A stretch of 7,648 bases of DNA from DASQUP01 sp035641235 (GCA_035641235.1 DASQUP010000033.1:1-7648), one strand, 5' to 3'. Positions 1 through 6,195 are shown, counted from the stretch's first letter. Made by a program: numbers and translations. The notes: generated by a model not told the origin, from the sequence alone.

Positions 1-117
1 TTTCGCATTTCCTCAGATAGTGGAATGTCAAGGAATGTCAAAAGAGCGCTCGTGAACGAGGCCTTGTGTGCAAAGCACAAGAAGTCGTCCCGGATCGTCC
101 CGTCACATTGCGAACTG
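1..117. other. Left flank of first att-like site, no gene seen
   Basis: I see no convincing coding sequence here. The stretch holds a perfect tandem 10-bp repeat (listed separately at 22-41) and an inverted repeat with CTTGTG at 63-68 and CACAAG at 76-81 around a 7-nt loop. No T-run follows the inverted repeat, so it does not read as a plus-strand terminator. If the att model is right, this is either chromosome downstream of tRNA-Ser or the far arm of another tandem element. Confidence 0.4.
22..41. repeat. Tandem 10-bp repeat GGAATGTCAA x2
   Basis: Two perfect, adjacent copies of GGAATGTCAA lie 77 bp left of the first tRNA-Ser fragment. The TGTCAA part is the reverse complement of the TTGACA part of the CGTTGACAA boxes seen elsewhere in the window. 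The pair also has a helical-turn period. It may be an arm-type site in opposite orientation, belonging to whatever lies to the left. That role is inference from spacing and partial likeness only. Confidence 0.45.
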
Positions 118-119
118 TG

Positions 120-171
120 CGGAGGGCGTGGGACTCGAACCCACAAGTCCTTTCGGACAACGGTTTTCAAG
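120..171 (-). pseudogene. tRNA-Ser(TGA) 3' fragment, copy 1 (att core)
   Basis: Read on the minus strand this is the 3' part of a type II tRNA: anticodon loop CTTGAAA (anticodon TGA, complement at 167-169), a long variable arm with a perfect GTCC-GAAA-GGAC hairpin, a perfect T arm GTGGG-TTCGAGT-CCCAC, the acceptor strand GCCCTCC and discriminator G. No CCA is encoded. The anticodon stem fails: the 5' bases next to the loop read ACACA and pair only at the outer two positions with the 3' strand ACCGT. No D arm or 5' acceptor strand follows at higher coordinates. It is therefore a 3' fragment, as left at one end of an element inserted into a tRNA 3' end, and is not a working tRNA gene. Confidence 0.85.
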
Positions 172-289
172 TGTGTGACCGGGCGTCCTGACTGGCCCTG
201 CCTACTTCTGCCTGATGCTATCTGTGCAGGCCAGGGATGAGACCACTTCCTGACCGGTACTAGCCGGTCCCGATCTTTCCTGGCGCGTT

Positions 290-309
290 CGTTGACAAAG
301 CGTTGACAA
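290..309 (+). repeat. Paired CGTTGACAA boxes, arm-type site candidate 1
   Basis: Two CGTTGACAA 9-mers are separated by AG, giving an 11-bp period, which is one helical turn. They lie about 118 bp right of the tRNA-Ser fragment. The same pair with a different 2-nt spacer occurs at 6432-6451 and 5960-5979. Paired short direct repeats at this period are typical arm-type binding sites for the N-terminal domain of tyrosine integrases, as in mycobacteriophage L5 and Tn916. TTGACA also equals a sigma-70 -35 hexamer, but no matching -10 element follows at 16-18 bp. Confidence 0.6.
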
Positions 310-452
310 GCCAACGTGCAGGAGGTACGCAGGTGCGAATCCTGGGAGGGAGCCGAACGAAAGGGGTGCAACCTTCGCAGCTGTGCCGTAGCGTCCTGCG
401 GGCAAGCTATCCAATCTGATCGCGTGCACGTAAGTAGGTGCAGCTTCCTTCG

Positions 453-523
453 TGGGCCGGCTGGACTCGAACCATGCGACCAAGGGATTATCAGTCCTAC
501 TGCCGCGTAGTTCGTCTACTGCC
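453..523 (-). pseudogene. Degenerate tRNA-like sequence (Ile/Met-like)
   Basis: On the minus strand this ~71 nt stretch looks like a complete but broken tRNA. It has an anticodon loop CTGATAA (GAT, nominally Ile), the adjoining text GGAC...TCCCTTGGTCG characteristic of actinobacterial tRNA-Met/Ile, a T loop GTTCGAGTC, and an acceptor end CCGGCCCA opposite AGGGCAG. Pairing is poor: three of five pairs survive in the anticodon stem, three of five in the T stem, about five of seven in the acceptor, and the D stem does not form. It is most likely a decayed tRNA gene or remnant of an older att site. A tRNA gene finder would probably reject it or score it low. Confidence 0.4.
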
Positions 524-525
524 CT

Positions 526-787
526 TTTGCTTTTTCTCCTGTTCGGAGCAATTCCGGCTGTCATTGCCCTGACACATCCGACGAAAGACCATTCATTCGC
601 TGGTTCAAGTTCCCTTCTGCCAACGACGCGAAGTACCTATTCAGGCATGACGCGGACGACTATCCTCGAAGGGACACGCTCCTTTCATCCGCGTCCGCTG
701 CGCCCGGTTGCGACTCGCATGAGCGGTTGCGCCTGAGAGGTTCCGTCCGAGTCTTGGCGGCAAGCGCGTCGGAGAGGAGCGACTGAG
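526..787. other. Non-coding leader region before the sensor kinase
   Basis: I find no recognisable gene here. The stretch from 314 to the kinase start is ~470 bp with only the tRNA-like remnant in it. A minus-strand frame overlapping 660-953 is open, but it is rich in Arg and Pro, resembles nothing I know, and mostly lies antisense to the kinase. The kinase promoter should be in this region, but I cannot point to a convincing -35/-10 pair. The purine-rich ribosome binding site GGAGAGGAG sits at 771-779. Confidence 0.4.
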
Positions 788-2569
788 ATGGCAACATCGG
801 CTGCCGCCTACGCTGCGGACGTCGATGCCGCCCGAGCACCGAAGGCTTATGCGGTTTGGGCGATTGCGCTGGCCGGCTGTGCTGCAGCCGGTTTCTCGCT
901 CGCCGCCGCACTGGCAAGCGACGCGGTAAGCGCCGAGCTTGGGGGGGAGCCACTGATTCTCGCCTCTCTCTCCAACTGGATCACCGTCTCGTACGTGCTG
1001 TGCGGACTGTTTGCCTGGTCGCGCCGACCCGCAAGCCGATTCGGTCCCCTCATGATCGCGGCGGGGGTTGGCAATTTCCTAGAGACCCTCTCTTGGACGA
1101 GTAACGACATCTCGTTCACGATCGGGCAGACGCTCGACTTCTTGCCACCGGTTATGTTCTTGCACCTGTTTCTCGCGTTTCCCAGCGGTCGGCTGGTGGG
1201 TCGGTTCGAACGGTCCCTGATCTCGGCTGCGTACGTGACGGCGATCGGGCTTGGGCTCGTTCGGATGATGTTCGGCGGCTTCGGCCCCAATAACCTGCTC
1301 GAGTTCTTCTCCAACCCCGACGCAGCTCTAGCGGTAGTGCGCGTTCAGCTCCTGGCGGTGAGCGCGTCCTGCTTGGCCGGGGTGGGTGTTCTAGTGGTCC
1401 GCCGGCGACGCACGGGACGCCCACTGCGCCGCTCGCTCGCGCTGCTCCTCGACGCGTTCGCTGTGGGACTGGTCATGATCGCCGTCCTCTTCCTCGGCTA
1501 CTTCTTCAACAGCACCGCTGTTCAACAACTCCGATGGGCGGCGCGCGTGACGCTCGGGATCGCGCCGGTCGCGTTCCTGCTCGGACTCCTCTACGACCGG
1601 CTCGCCCGCTCCGCCGTCGGCGACCTTTTTGTCGAGCTACGGACGGATCCCGCGCCCGCCGATCTGCGCGACGCGCTCGCACGCGCGCTCCGCGATCCGT
1701 CGCTGACGCTCGCGTACTGGCTGCCCGACTTCGCGACCTACGCCGATCTCGACGGACGAACCGTGGAGCTGCCGGAACAGGATGGACGGAGGACGACGAC
1801 GCTGATCGACCACGACGGAACACACGTGGCTGCTTTGGTGCACGACGCAGCGTTGCAAGAAGAGCCGGAGTTACTCCACGCCGTCACCGCGGCCGCCGCG
1901 ATCGCACTGGAGAACGGACGCTTGCACGCCGAGTTGCAGGCTCGCCTCGAAGAGCTCAGGGGCTCGCGAGCTCGAATAGTCGACGCCGGCCAGACGGAGA
2001 GGAAGCGGCTGGAGCGCAACCTGCACGACGGTGCGCAGCAACGGCTGATCGCCCTCTCGCTCGAGCTCGGGCTGCTGGAAGAAGCGTCCCGAGACGATCC
2101 CGACGTCAGAAAGAGGCTCGATCAGGCGCGGCGCGAGATCGCGACGTCGCTTGATGAGCTCCGTGCCGTCGCGCGCGGCCTCCATCCTGCGGTCGTGAGC
2201 GGTCATGGGCTGGAGGTCGCGCTTGAGCAGCTCGCGGCGCGAGGCCCGGTGCCGGTGCGACTGAAGGTCGAGATTGGAGATCGGCTTCCCGAGCGTCTCG
2301 AGGTGGCCGCCTTTTATGTGGTCTCGGAAAGCCTCGCCAACATTGGCAAGCACGCACATGCGACCTCGGCCACCGTCGAGGTCGCTCGCAACGACGGCAA
2401 CGTCGTCATCGAGGTGATCGACGACGGGATCGGCGGCGCCGACACCGAACGCGGGACGGGTCTGCGTGGTCTCGCCGACCGCGTCGAGGCGCTCGAGGGC
2501 AGACTTCGGATCTGGAGTCCCAAGGACGCCGGCACCCGGCTGCGAGCGGAGATCCCATGCGCGTTGTGA
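788..2569 (+). CDS. Membrane sensor histidine kinase, NarL/HisKA_3 type
   Basis: The protein has 593 residues. The N-terminal half is a membrane sensor region with about seven or eight hydrophobic segments (roughly 22-42, 62-78, 86-101, 117-132, 144-161, 180-204, 218-240, 252-270). A cytoplasmic linker at ~279-376 resembles a degenerate GAF-like domain. A short helix (372-400) leads to the HisKA_3 dimerisation domain, with phospho-acceptor His413 in ERNLHDGAQQR. The HATPase_c domain has an N-box ESLANIGKHA (514-523, Asn517), a G1 box DDGIGG (545-550) and a G2 box TGLRGLADR (557-565). All catalytic motifs are intact, so it should autophosphorylate and pass phosphate to the regulator encoded next. 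The ATG is supported by GGAGAGGAG at 771-779. The stop lies 13 bp inside the regulator gene, which implies translational coupling. The ligand is unknown. Confidence 0.95.
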   Translation: MATSAAAYAADVDAARAPKAYAVWAIALAGCAAAGFSLAAALASDAVSAELGGEPLILASLSNWITVSYVLCGLFAWSRRPASRFGPLMIAAGVGNFLETLSWTSNDISFTIGQTLDFLPPVMFLHLFLAFPSGRLVGRFERSLISAAYVTAIGLGLVRMMFGGFGPNNLLEFFSNPDAALAVVRVQLLAVSASCLAGVGVLVVRRRRTGRPLRRSLALLLDAFAVGLVMIAVLFLGYFFNSTAVQQLRWAARVTLGIAPVAFLLGLLYDRLARSAVGDLFVELRTDPAPADLRDALARALRDPSLTLAYWLPDFATYADLDGRTVELPEQDGRRTTTLIDHDGTHVAALVHDAALQEEPELLHAVTAAAAIALENGRLHAELQARLEELRGSRARIVDAGQTERKRLERNLHDGAQQRLIALSLELGLLEEASRDDPDVRKRLDQARREIATSLDELRAVARGLHPAVVSGHGLEVALEQLAARGPVPVRLKVEIGDRLPERLEVAAFYVVSESLANIGKHAHATSATVEVARNDGNVVIEVIDDGIGGADTERGTGLRGLADRVEALEGRLRIWSPKDAGTRLRAEIPCAL

Positions 2570-3201
2570 TCGCCGAGGACAGCGTCCTCCTCCGCGAGGG
2601 TCTCGAGCGCCTTCTGAGCGAGAGCGGGCTCGATGTGGTCGGGAGCTCTGGAAACGCCGACGATCTGCTCCTCAAGGTGCGGAGCTACTCCCCCGACGTC
2701 GCGATCGTCGATATCCGCCTGCCGCCGACGCATAACGACGAGGGCATGCGCGCGGCGCTTGAAATCCGCGCCCGCTATCCATCGGTCGGCGTGCTCGTGC
2801 TATCGCAGTACGTCGAGCTGGGGCTGGCGCTGAAGCTGCTCGCCGATTCCGCGGAGGGCGCGGGCTACCTGCTCAAGGACCGCATCAGCGACGTCAAGGA
2901 GTTCGTGGCGGCGGTGCGGCGGGTCGGCGACGGCGGGTCGGCGATCGACCCGATCATCGTCTCGACGCTTCTCTCCAAGCGGCGAAGCGACGACCCGCTC
3001 GCCGGGCTCACCCCGCGTGAGCGGGAGGTGCTTGAGCTGATGGCCGAGGGTCGTTCGAACCAGGGGATCGCGGACAGGCTCGTGATAACCCTCCGGGCGG
3101 TCGAGAAGTACGTCTCCAGCGTCTTCGGCAAGCTCGGGCTGCCCTCGGGTGGCAGCGATTCGCGGCGCGTGCTCGCCGTGCTCTTGTTCCTGCGCTCCTA
3201 G
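2557..3201 (+). CDS. NarL/LuxR-family response regulator
   Basis: The protein has 214 residues, normal for the family. The receiver domain (~1-120) shows the acidic pair Glu7-Asp8, phospho-acceptor Asp52 in IVDIRLPP, Ser83 at the switch position (VLSQY) and Lys107 in LLKDR. The C-terminal LuxR-type helix-turn-helix begins at LTPREREVLELMAEG (151-165) and continues through SNQGIADRL and VEKYVSSVFGKLGL. It should be phosphorylated by the kinase encoded immediately upstream, whose gene it overlaps by 13 bp, and then bind DNA as a dimer. The ATG at 2557 gives the receiver its usual short N-terminus, and a modest GGAGA lies just upstream. Its targets are not evident from sequence. The two membrane-protein genes downstream on the same strand are natural candidates, but I see no repeated operator to support this. 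Confidence 0.95.
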   Translation: MRVVIAEDSVLLREGLERLLSESGLDVVGSSGNADDLLLKVRSYSPDVAIVDIRLPPTHNDEGMRAALEIRARYPSVGVLVLSQYVELGLALKLLADSAEGAGYLLKDRISDVKEFVAAVRRVGDGGSAIDPIIVSTLLSKRRSDDPLAGLTPREREVLELMAEGRSNQGIADRLVITLRAVEKYVSSVFGKLGLPSGGSDSRRVLAVLLFLRS

Positions 3202-3319
3202 AGCGGAAGCGCGCGAGTCACCAGAAACCCGCCCCCCAAGAGACAAGTCTCCCGCCTTCCCCGCCGCGCTCCCTCGTGACAGCGTGGCCCTAGATCAGTC
3301 CCCGCGGAAGGAGCAAGCG

Positions 3320-4066
3320 ATGAAAACACGAGTGATCCAGACAGAACCGAACCGGTCACGGTCGGAGGACAACGGGCCACGCGGCGAGAGCGCCGCGAGC
3401 GGGTGGCGCCTCGGCCGCCTTCTCGTTTTCGTTGGGCCGCTTTTGTGGGCCGCGTTGATCCTCTTCCACCCGATGCCCGGGGGAGACAGCGCGTACCAGG
3501 GCGTCAAGAACGACCTCGATCTCTGGCTTCTCGTACACGTGGGACAACTAATCTTGACCCCGTTCCTGTTCCTGGCCGTGTGGAGGCTTCTCCAAGGTCT
3601 GCCCTCGGTCGCGGCGATGGTGAGCCGGGCCGCCCTTGTCGTGTGGACGGTGTTCTTCAGCGCGTATGACACCGTTCAGGGGATCTCGACCGGCCTCCTC
3701 GCGGACCATGCAAACGGTCTCACAGGACAGGAGCAGACCGGCGTCGCTGGGGCGATCGATTTCCTGATCAAAGACAGCCCCCTCGCCGGGAACATCTCAG
3801 CCTTTTGGGTCGTAGCGAGCGTCGCTTGGTTGGTCGTTGCGATCGCTGCAGCCGTCGCCTTGCGCAAGGCTGGCGCCGGGAAAGCCGTCGTCATGGCGCT
3901 CTGCGTCTCCATTGTGTTTGCCACGCACGTGCAAACGGCAGCGATTGGATTGGTCGCGCTGTCCCTCGCTGGAGTCCTACGTGAAAGGCAAAGAAGGAAG
4001 CTGATGCTGGAAGTTCCAGACGTGATGTCTCCTGCGGATGCGCCTGCGCGGGGAGCCCCGGCGTGA
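3320..4066 (+). CDS. Polytopic membrane protein, unassigned family (paralog 1)
   Basis: The product has 248 residues. I chose ATG 3320 because AAGGAG lies at 3308-3313; the frame stays open to 3149, but that would overlap the regulator gene and add a Pro/Arg-rich tail. A polar N-terminus (1-30) precedes about six hydrophobic segments: ~33-50, 68-90, 99-117, 158-181, 187-204 and 205-220. Notable residues are His50-Pro51 after segment 1, Trp69 and His73 opening segment 2, the motif FSAYDTVQGISTG (113-125) with Asp117, and His203 in FATHV. The protein encoded next (4459-5112) repeats the same layout and nearly all these residues, so the two are paralogs. Intramembrane His and Asp suggest cofactor, metal or proton handling, but that is speculation. 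A DUF4386-like assignment is possible and unverified. The stop overlaps a following ATG (TGATG), see 4066-4410. Confidence 0.85.
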   Translation: MKTRVIQTEPNRSRSEDNGPRGESAASGWRLGRLLVFVGPLLWAALILFHPMPGGDSAYQGVKNDLDLWLLVHVGQLILTPFLFLAVWRLLQGLPSVAAMVSRAALVVWTVFFSAYDTVQGISTGLLADHANGLTGQEQTGVAGAIDFLIKDSPLAGNISAFWVVASVAWLVVAIAAAVALRKAGAGKAVVMALCVSIVFATHVQTAAIGLVALSLAGVLRERQRRKLMLEVPDVMSPADAPARGAPA

Positions 4067-4410
4067 TGTCAAACGAATGGAGAGTACTGGCCTTGGCGTT
4101 CCCCGAGAGTTCACGGACGGGCGCAAGGGCTTCGACGCAATCATCGGAAGCCCACCGTGCAGGAGCGGCGGTTTCATCAGATAAGCGCTTCAAATGGGGG
4201 AGGTGGAGCCCTGCGGCAACTGGGCTGTTTGCCCGACGAAGAGAGAGGCACAGATCGACCCGCAACGCGTCGGATGGTGAGGACCTGACCGCCATGGACC
4301 GGACAGGTTCGCGGCCGACCACCGGTGGAGCCGGAGATGGCTGTGATGTGGCCCAAGACTTCGTGAGGCGACTAAGACTTCATCCACCAGCAAGAGTTGG
4401 CAGGGAGTGA
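4066..4410 (+). other. Gap between the membrane genes; doubtful ORF
   Basis: A frame of 114 codons opens at ATG 4066, overlapping the preceding stop as TGATG, which would be ideal for coupled translation. Against its being a gene, third positions are not GC-rich as in the neighbouring genes, the product is Arg/Ser/Gly-rich with no hydrophobic core or known motif, and I recognise no family. I therefore treat the region as mostly intergenic sequence, possibly an eroded gene. I see no terminator or clear promoter in it. Confidence 0.3.
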
Positions 4411-4458
4411 AGCATGCTGAGCATAAAGCAGCACAAATTTACAGAGGAGAGTGGAGGC

Positions 4459-5112
4459 ATGGTCTCGACAGCTTCGCCGAAGGCGGGACCAAGTGTCCCC
4501 ATCACGATCGATCCTCGTACCTCGTTCGCCAGCACAAGCAAGCTCGTTCACGTATTGGCCGCGGCGATACCGGTCATCTGGATTGTCGCCGCGCTCCTGC
4601 ATCCGCAGGATCAGACGACGGCAAACAACGGAACCTGGTTGGCCGTCCATATCGCCCAGCTGGCTCTGGCACCATTGCTTGGCATCGTCATGTGGCTACT
4701 TCTCCGCCCGCTACAAGGGACGGCTGCTGCCGTTGGTCGGTTTGCGATTGTGCTCTGGATCGCGTTGTTCAGCGCGTTTGACGCCATCGCGGGGATCGCG
4801 ACGGGGGTCCTTGTTGATGGAGGCTTCCAAGAGGCCTCTACGTATCTCTTCGAGCATCAGACCTTTGGTGGCGAGTTCTCAGTGCTTGGCTCGGTGGCTC
4901 ACCCGATGTGGATCGTGGTAGCGATCTCGTGTGCTGTGGCACTTCGCTTCAACCGTGCCCGGTCGTCCGCATGGGTCGCCATGCTCGCCTCAGTCTTGTT
5001 CGCCCTTCACGCCGGTCCATTCGCAGCGGTTGGGCTCGCTGCTCTCGCGTTAACCGTATGGTCCGCAATGACGGAGGAGGGACGGCCCGACAGGGAACGG
5101 CAACTCGCCTAG
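4459..5112 (+). CDS. Polytopic membrane protein, unassigned family (paralog 2)
   Basis: The product has 217 residues from ATG 4459. This start has strong purine-rich sequence upstream (GAGGAGAG at 4444-4451, then GGAGG at 4453-4457). An in-frame ATG at 4414 with GGGAG before it would add 15 polar residues and cannot be excluded. About six hydrophobic segments lie at ~29-48, 60-82, 93-112, 147-163, 170-184 and 186-202. It shares with the protein at 3320-4066 the landmarks His48-Pro49, Trp60 with His64, FSAFDAIAGIATG (104-116, Asp108), VALR after segment 4, and FALH with His184. It differs most in the loop after segment 3 and lacks the long C-terminal tail. The function is unknown. A hairpin terminator follows directly, so this appears to be the last gene of the co-directional run. 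Confidence 0.85.
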   Translation: MVSTASPKAGPSVPITIDPRTSFASTSKLVHVLAAAIPVIWIVAALLHPQDQTTANNGTWLAVHIAQLALAPLLGIVMWLLLRPLQGTAAAVGRFAIVLWIALFSAFDAIAGIATGVLVDGGFQEASTYLFEHQTFGGEFSVLGSVAHPMWIVVAISCAVALRFNRARSSAWVAMLASVLFALHAGPFAAVGLAALALTVWSAMTEEGRPDRERQLA

Positions 5113-5117
5113 GAAAG

Positions 5118-5146
5118 GAGAGCCCGCGGTTTGCGGGCCCTCTTAT
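5118..5146 (+). terminator. Rho-independent terminator after paralog 2
   Basis: The stem GCCCGC / GCGGGC (5122-5127 and 5133-5138) has a GGTTT loop and is extended by GAGA/TCT pairing across a two-base bulge. It is followed by the weak T-rich run TCTTAT. It begins six bases after the stop codon of the gene ending at 5112. Confidence 0.7.
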
Positions 5147-5379
5147 CACGAAAGATCTGAGCAGCCCCCGGTTCCGGTTGGTACAAGCTCTTGCTCGAAT
5201 CGAGCAGAGCCTCCGCCCGCCGCCACGCGTGAAGGCTGATTGTGTATGGGACTTGCGTTCATGCCAGGTGAACATGAGTTGGTCGCCGCCGTCGCCACCA
5301 CTTTTGAAAGACGTAGGCGCGTGAAAGAGGCTGCCCATTCGCCCTGCCAGGCGCTTGTCGCCCGGCGGGGGTCGATCCT
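5147..5379. other. Non-coding decayed region
   Basis: I see no recognisable gene on either strand. Plus- and minus-strand frames here give low-complexity or unrecognisable products without credible ribosome binding sites. Together with the PAP2 fragment to its right, this looks like an eroded part of the element. Confidence 0.4.
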
Positions 5380-5399
5380 TCAGAAGGGTCCCAATCGAC
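5371..5399. repeat. Compound inverted repeat
   Basis: Outer arms GTCGAT (5371-5376) and ATCGAC (5394-5399) enclose an inner hairpin CCTT-CAG-AAGG (5377-5387), with six unpaired bases on the right side. It ends at the tail of the decayed PAP2 frame. Its role is unknown; possibilities are a structured RNA or a terminator-like element without a T-run. Confidence 0.45.
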
Positions 5400-5850
5400 G
5401 TCTCTGCGCGCAGGATTGCGAGATGGAGAAAACGTCGCGGATGGTTTCTCCACTGGCGGGTCTCATAGGGAGCACCGTATGCGAACTCAATTCCGTGGAA
5501 CGTCCGACCATCGTCAACAAGGCGGGCCGTGAGGGGATTGGGAGGCTGCCCCGGTAGTCGACGGAGGTGCGAGGGAGGCGAGCAGGACAGAGGACACGAA
5601 ACGATTGCTCGTCCCGTGCCTTGCGGGAGTTTGACGCTGCATCTGCGACCGTTAGGCCGCTGATCGGTCGATCGTCGTTGGTGCGGAGAGGGACGCTCAG
5701 GAGCAGATTAACAAGTGCACCGACGACCAGACCAAACGCGGCATCCCCGACCACATCGAGAGGCAAGTGCGCTCCTACGTAGATCCGCGCGATGCAGACA
5801 AGAGCCGCAAAGAACCACATCACGATTCGGCCCTTGCGACCATGACTGCT
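5380..5850 (-). pseudogene. PAP2-family phosphatase, C-terminal fragment
   Basis: On the minus strand, the part encoded by ~5689-5850 reads as the end of a PAP2 (type 2 phosphatidic acid phosphatase) protein. A hydrophobic helix leads into ARIYVGAHLPLD, the C3 signature with Arg, catalytic His and Asp, followed by DVVGDAAFGLVVGALVNLLL, the last membrane helix. The usual first Ser of that motif is Ala here. The frame is stopped by TGA at 5851-5853, just upstream, and the earlier motifs (KxxxxxxRP and PSGH) are not found beyond it, so most of the enzyme is lost. A GTG or ATG at 5823/5820 could start a short peptide, but it could not be active alone. The C-terminal stretch encoded below 5689 has no recognisable domain. 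Full-length relatives dephosphorylate lipid phosphates or undecaprenyl pyrophosphate at the membrane. Confidence 0.7.
5424..5452. repeat. 8-bp perfect inverted repeat
   Basis: TGGAGAAA (5424-5431) and TTTCTCCA (5445-5452) are perfect complements around a 13-nt spacer, a symmetry typical of dimeric regulator operators. No recognisable gene starts next to it, so its target is unclear. Confidence 0.5.
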
Positions 5851-5959
5851 TCAACTCGACCGCAGAAGGGTCTCAGCTGAACTGACCGCGCTGGTTTACG
5901 AATTCCAGGCGAAGATCTTTCAGCAGGGACCGCGGGGTGAGGTTGCAAGCGCTACGTGA
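5846..5959 (+). pseudogene. Possible 3' scrap of an unidentified gene
   Basis: An open stretch of 37 codons runs from just after a TGA to a TGA at 5957-5959, ending one base before the arm-type boxes at 5960. The later part reads like a protein C-terminus (AELTALVYEFQAKIFQQG, then PRGEVASAT) with balanced composition. There is no start codon with a ribosome binding site. I do not recognise the family. Integrase genes often end next to att arms, so a remnant integrase tail is conceivable, but nothing in the residues shows it. Confidence 0.25.
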
Positions 5960-5979
5960 CGTTGACAATTCGTTGACAA
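5960..5979 (+). repeat. Paired CGTTGACAA boxes, arm-type site candidate 2
   Basis: Two CGTTGACAA copies are separated by TT, in the same orientation and at the same 11-bp period as the pairs at 290-309 and 6432-6451. This pair lies about 280 bp left of the second tRNA-Ser fragment and outside the long direct repeat, so it is an independent occurrence. Under the att model it is the arm site on the opposite side of the core, at the right end of element A. Confidence 0.65.
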
Positions 5980-6046
5980 CCCTAGAGAACCGGGAACTGT
6001 TGGGTCGCGAGAATGCAGGTCAACGGAGTCTCTCACCTGAAGGAGC

Positions 6047-6064
6047 ACCGTTTCAGGAAACGGT
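6047..6064. repeat. Perfect 18-bp hyphenated palindrome
   Basis: ACCGTTTC and GAAACGGT are perfect complements separated by AG. The site lies between the arm boxes and the core at the right end of element A. Symmetry of this kind fits an operator or the site of a dimeric accessory factor. It could also form a tight hairpin, though a 2-nt loop is short for that. Confidence 0.55.
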
Positions 6065-6168
6065 TTGATCGATGAAAGACCGTTGCACCCTCCGTTAGTT
6101 GGTAGGGATTTCACGAACGTCCTGATCAGGAGTCCGAGCGCGCCGACGAAATACGGCCAATCAGGATC

Positions 6169-6195
6169 GTGGACAACGGTTCTGAAACCGTCCAC
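6169..6195. repeat. Imperfect hairpin in the right arm
   Basis: The arms GTGGA...CGGTT (6169-6181) and AACCGTCCAC (6186-6195) pair over ten positions with a 3-nt bulge and a CTGA loop. The left arm contains GGACAACGGTT, an 11-bp match to part of the tRNA-Ser core (155-165 and 6297-6307). That may be coincidence or a secondary core-like site. Confidence 0.4.

Larger units (their letters stand above)
118..313. repeat. Direct repeat copy 1: att-like core plus arm
   Basis: This segment aligns without gaps to 6260-6455. Positions 118-177 match 60 of 60, and the rest shows about 20 substitutions by eye, so roughly 85-87 percent identity. A weaker match, GCAGGAGG, continues after the repeat in both copies (318-325 and 6461-6468) with a one-base shift. 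Between core and boxes lies an inverted repeat, GACCGG (252-257) and CCGGTC (264-269). In the second copy one base of its inner pair is changed, leaving five pairs. The perfect match over the tRNA part against divergence beyond it fits a conserved recombination core with drifting arms. Confidence 0.85.

Noticed and set aside
25..240. Small plus-strand ORF across the first tRNA-Ser fragment
   Set aside because: Its middle is the antisense of tRNA-Ser (the GRGTRTHKSFRTTVFK type of false peptide), and no ribosome binding site precedes it.
290..309. TTGACA hexamers as sigma-70 -35 promoter boxes
   Set aside because: No -10 hexamer lies at the right distance at 290-309 or 6432-6451, and the boxes come as strict 11-bp pairs tied to the tRNA fragments, which fits integrase arm sites better.
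202..564. Minus-strand ORF over the left arm and tRNA-like region
   Set aside because: It runs through non-coding att arm and tRNA-like sequence, has an unrecognisable composition, and its counterpart is not preserved in the second repeat.
1534..2154. Long plus-strand Arg-rich ORF of 206 codons
   Set aside because: It is a frame shadow of the kinase gene, whose catalytic motifs read in the other frame.
3149..3319. Upstream extension of the first membrane gene to ATG 3149
   Set aside because: It would overlap the regulator gene by 53 bp and add a low-complexity tail. AAGGAG at 3308-3313 supports ATG 3320.
5240..5557. Plus-strand ORF of 105 codons in the decayed zone
   Set aside because: The product is unrecognisable, has no good ribosome binding site and lies antisense to the PAP2-derived frame.
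6171..6195. Possible tRNA-Leu anticodon arm in the right-arm hairpin
   Set aside because: A TTCAGAA loop can be drawn, but the closing stem mismatches next to the loop and no T arm or acceptor sequence follows.
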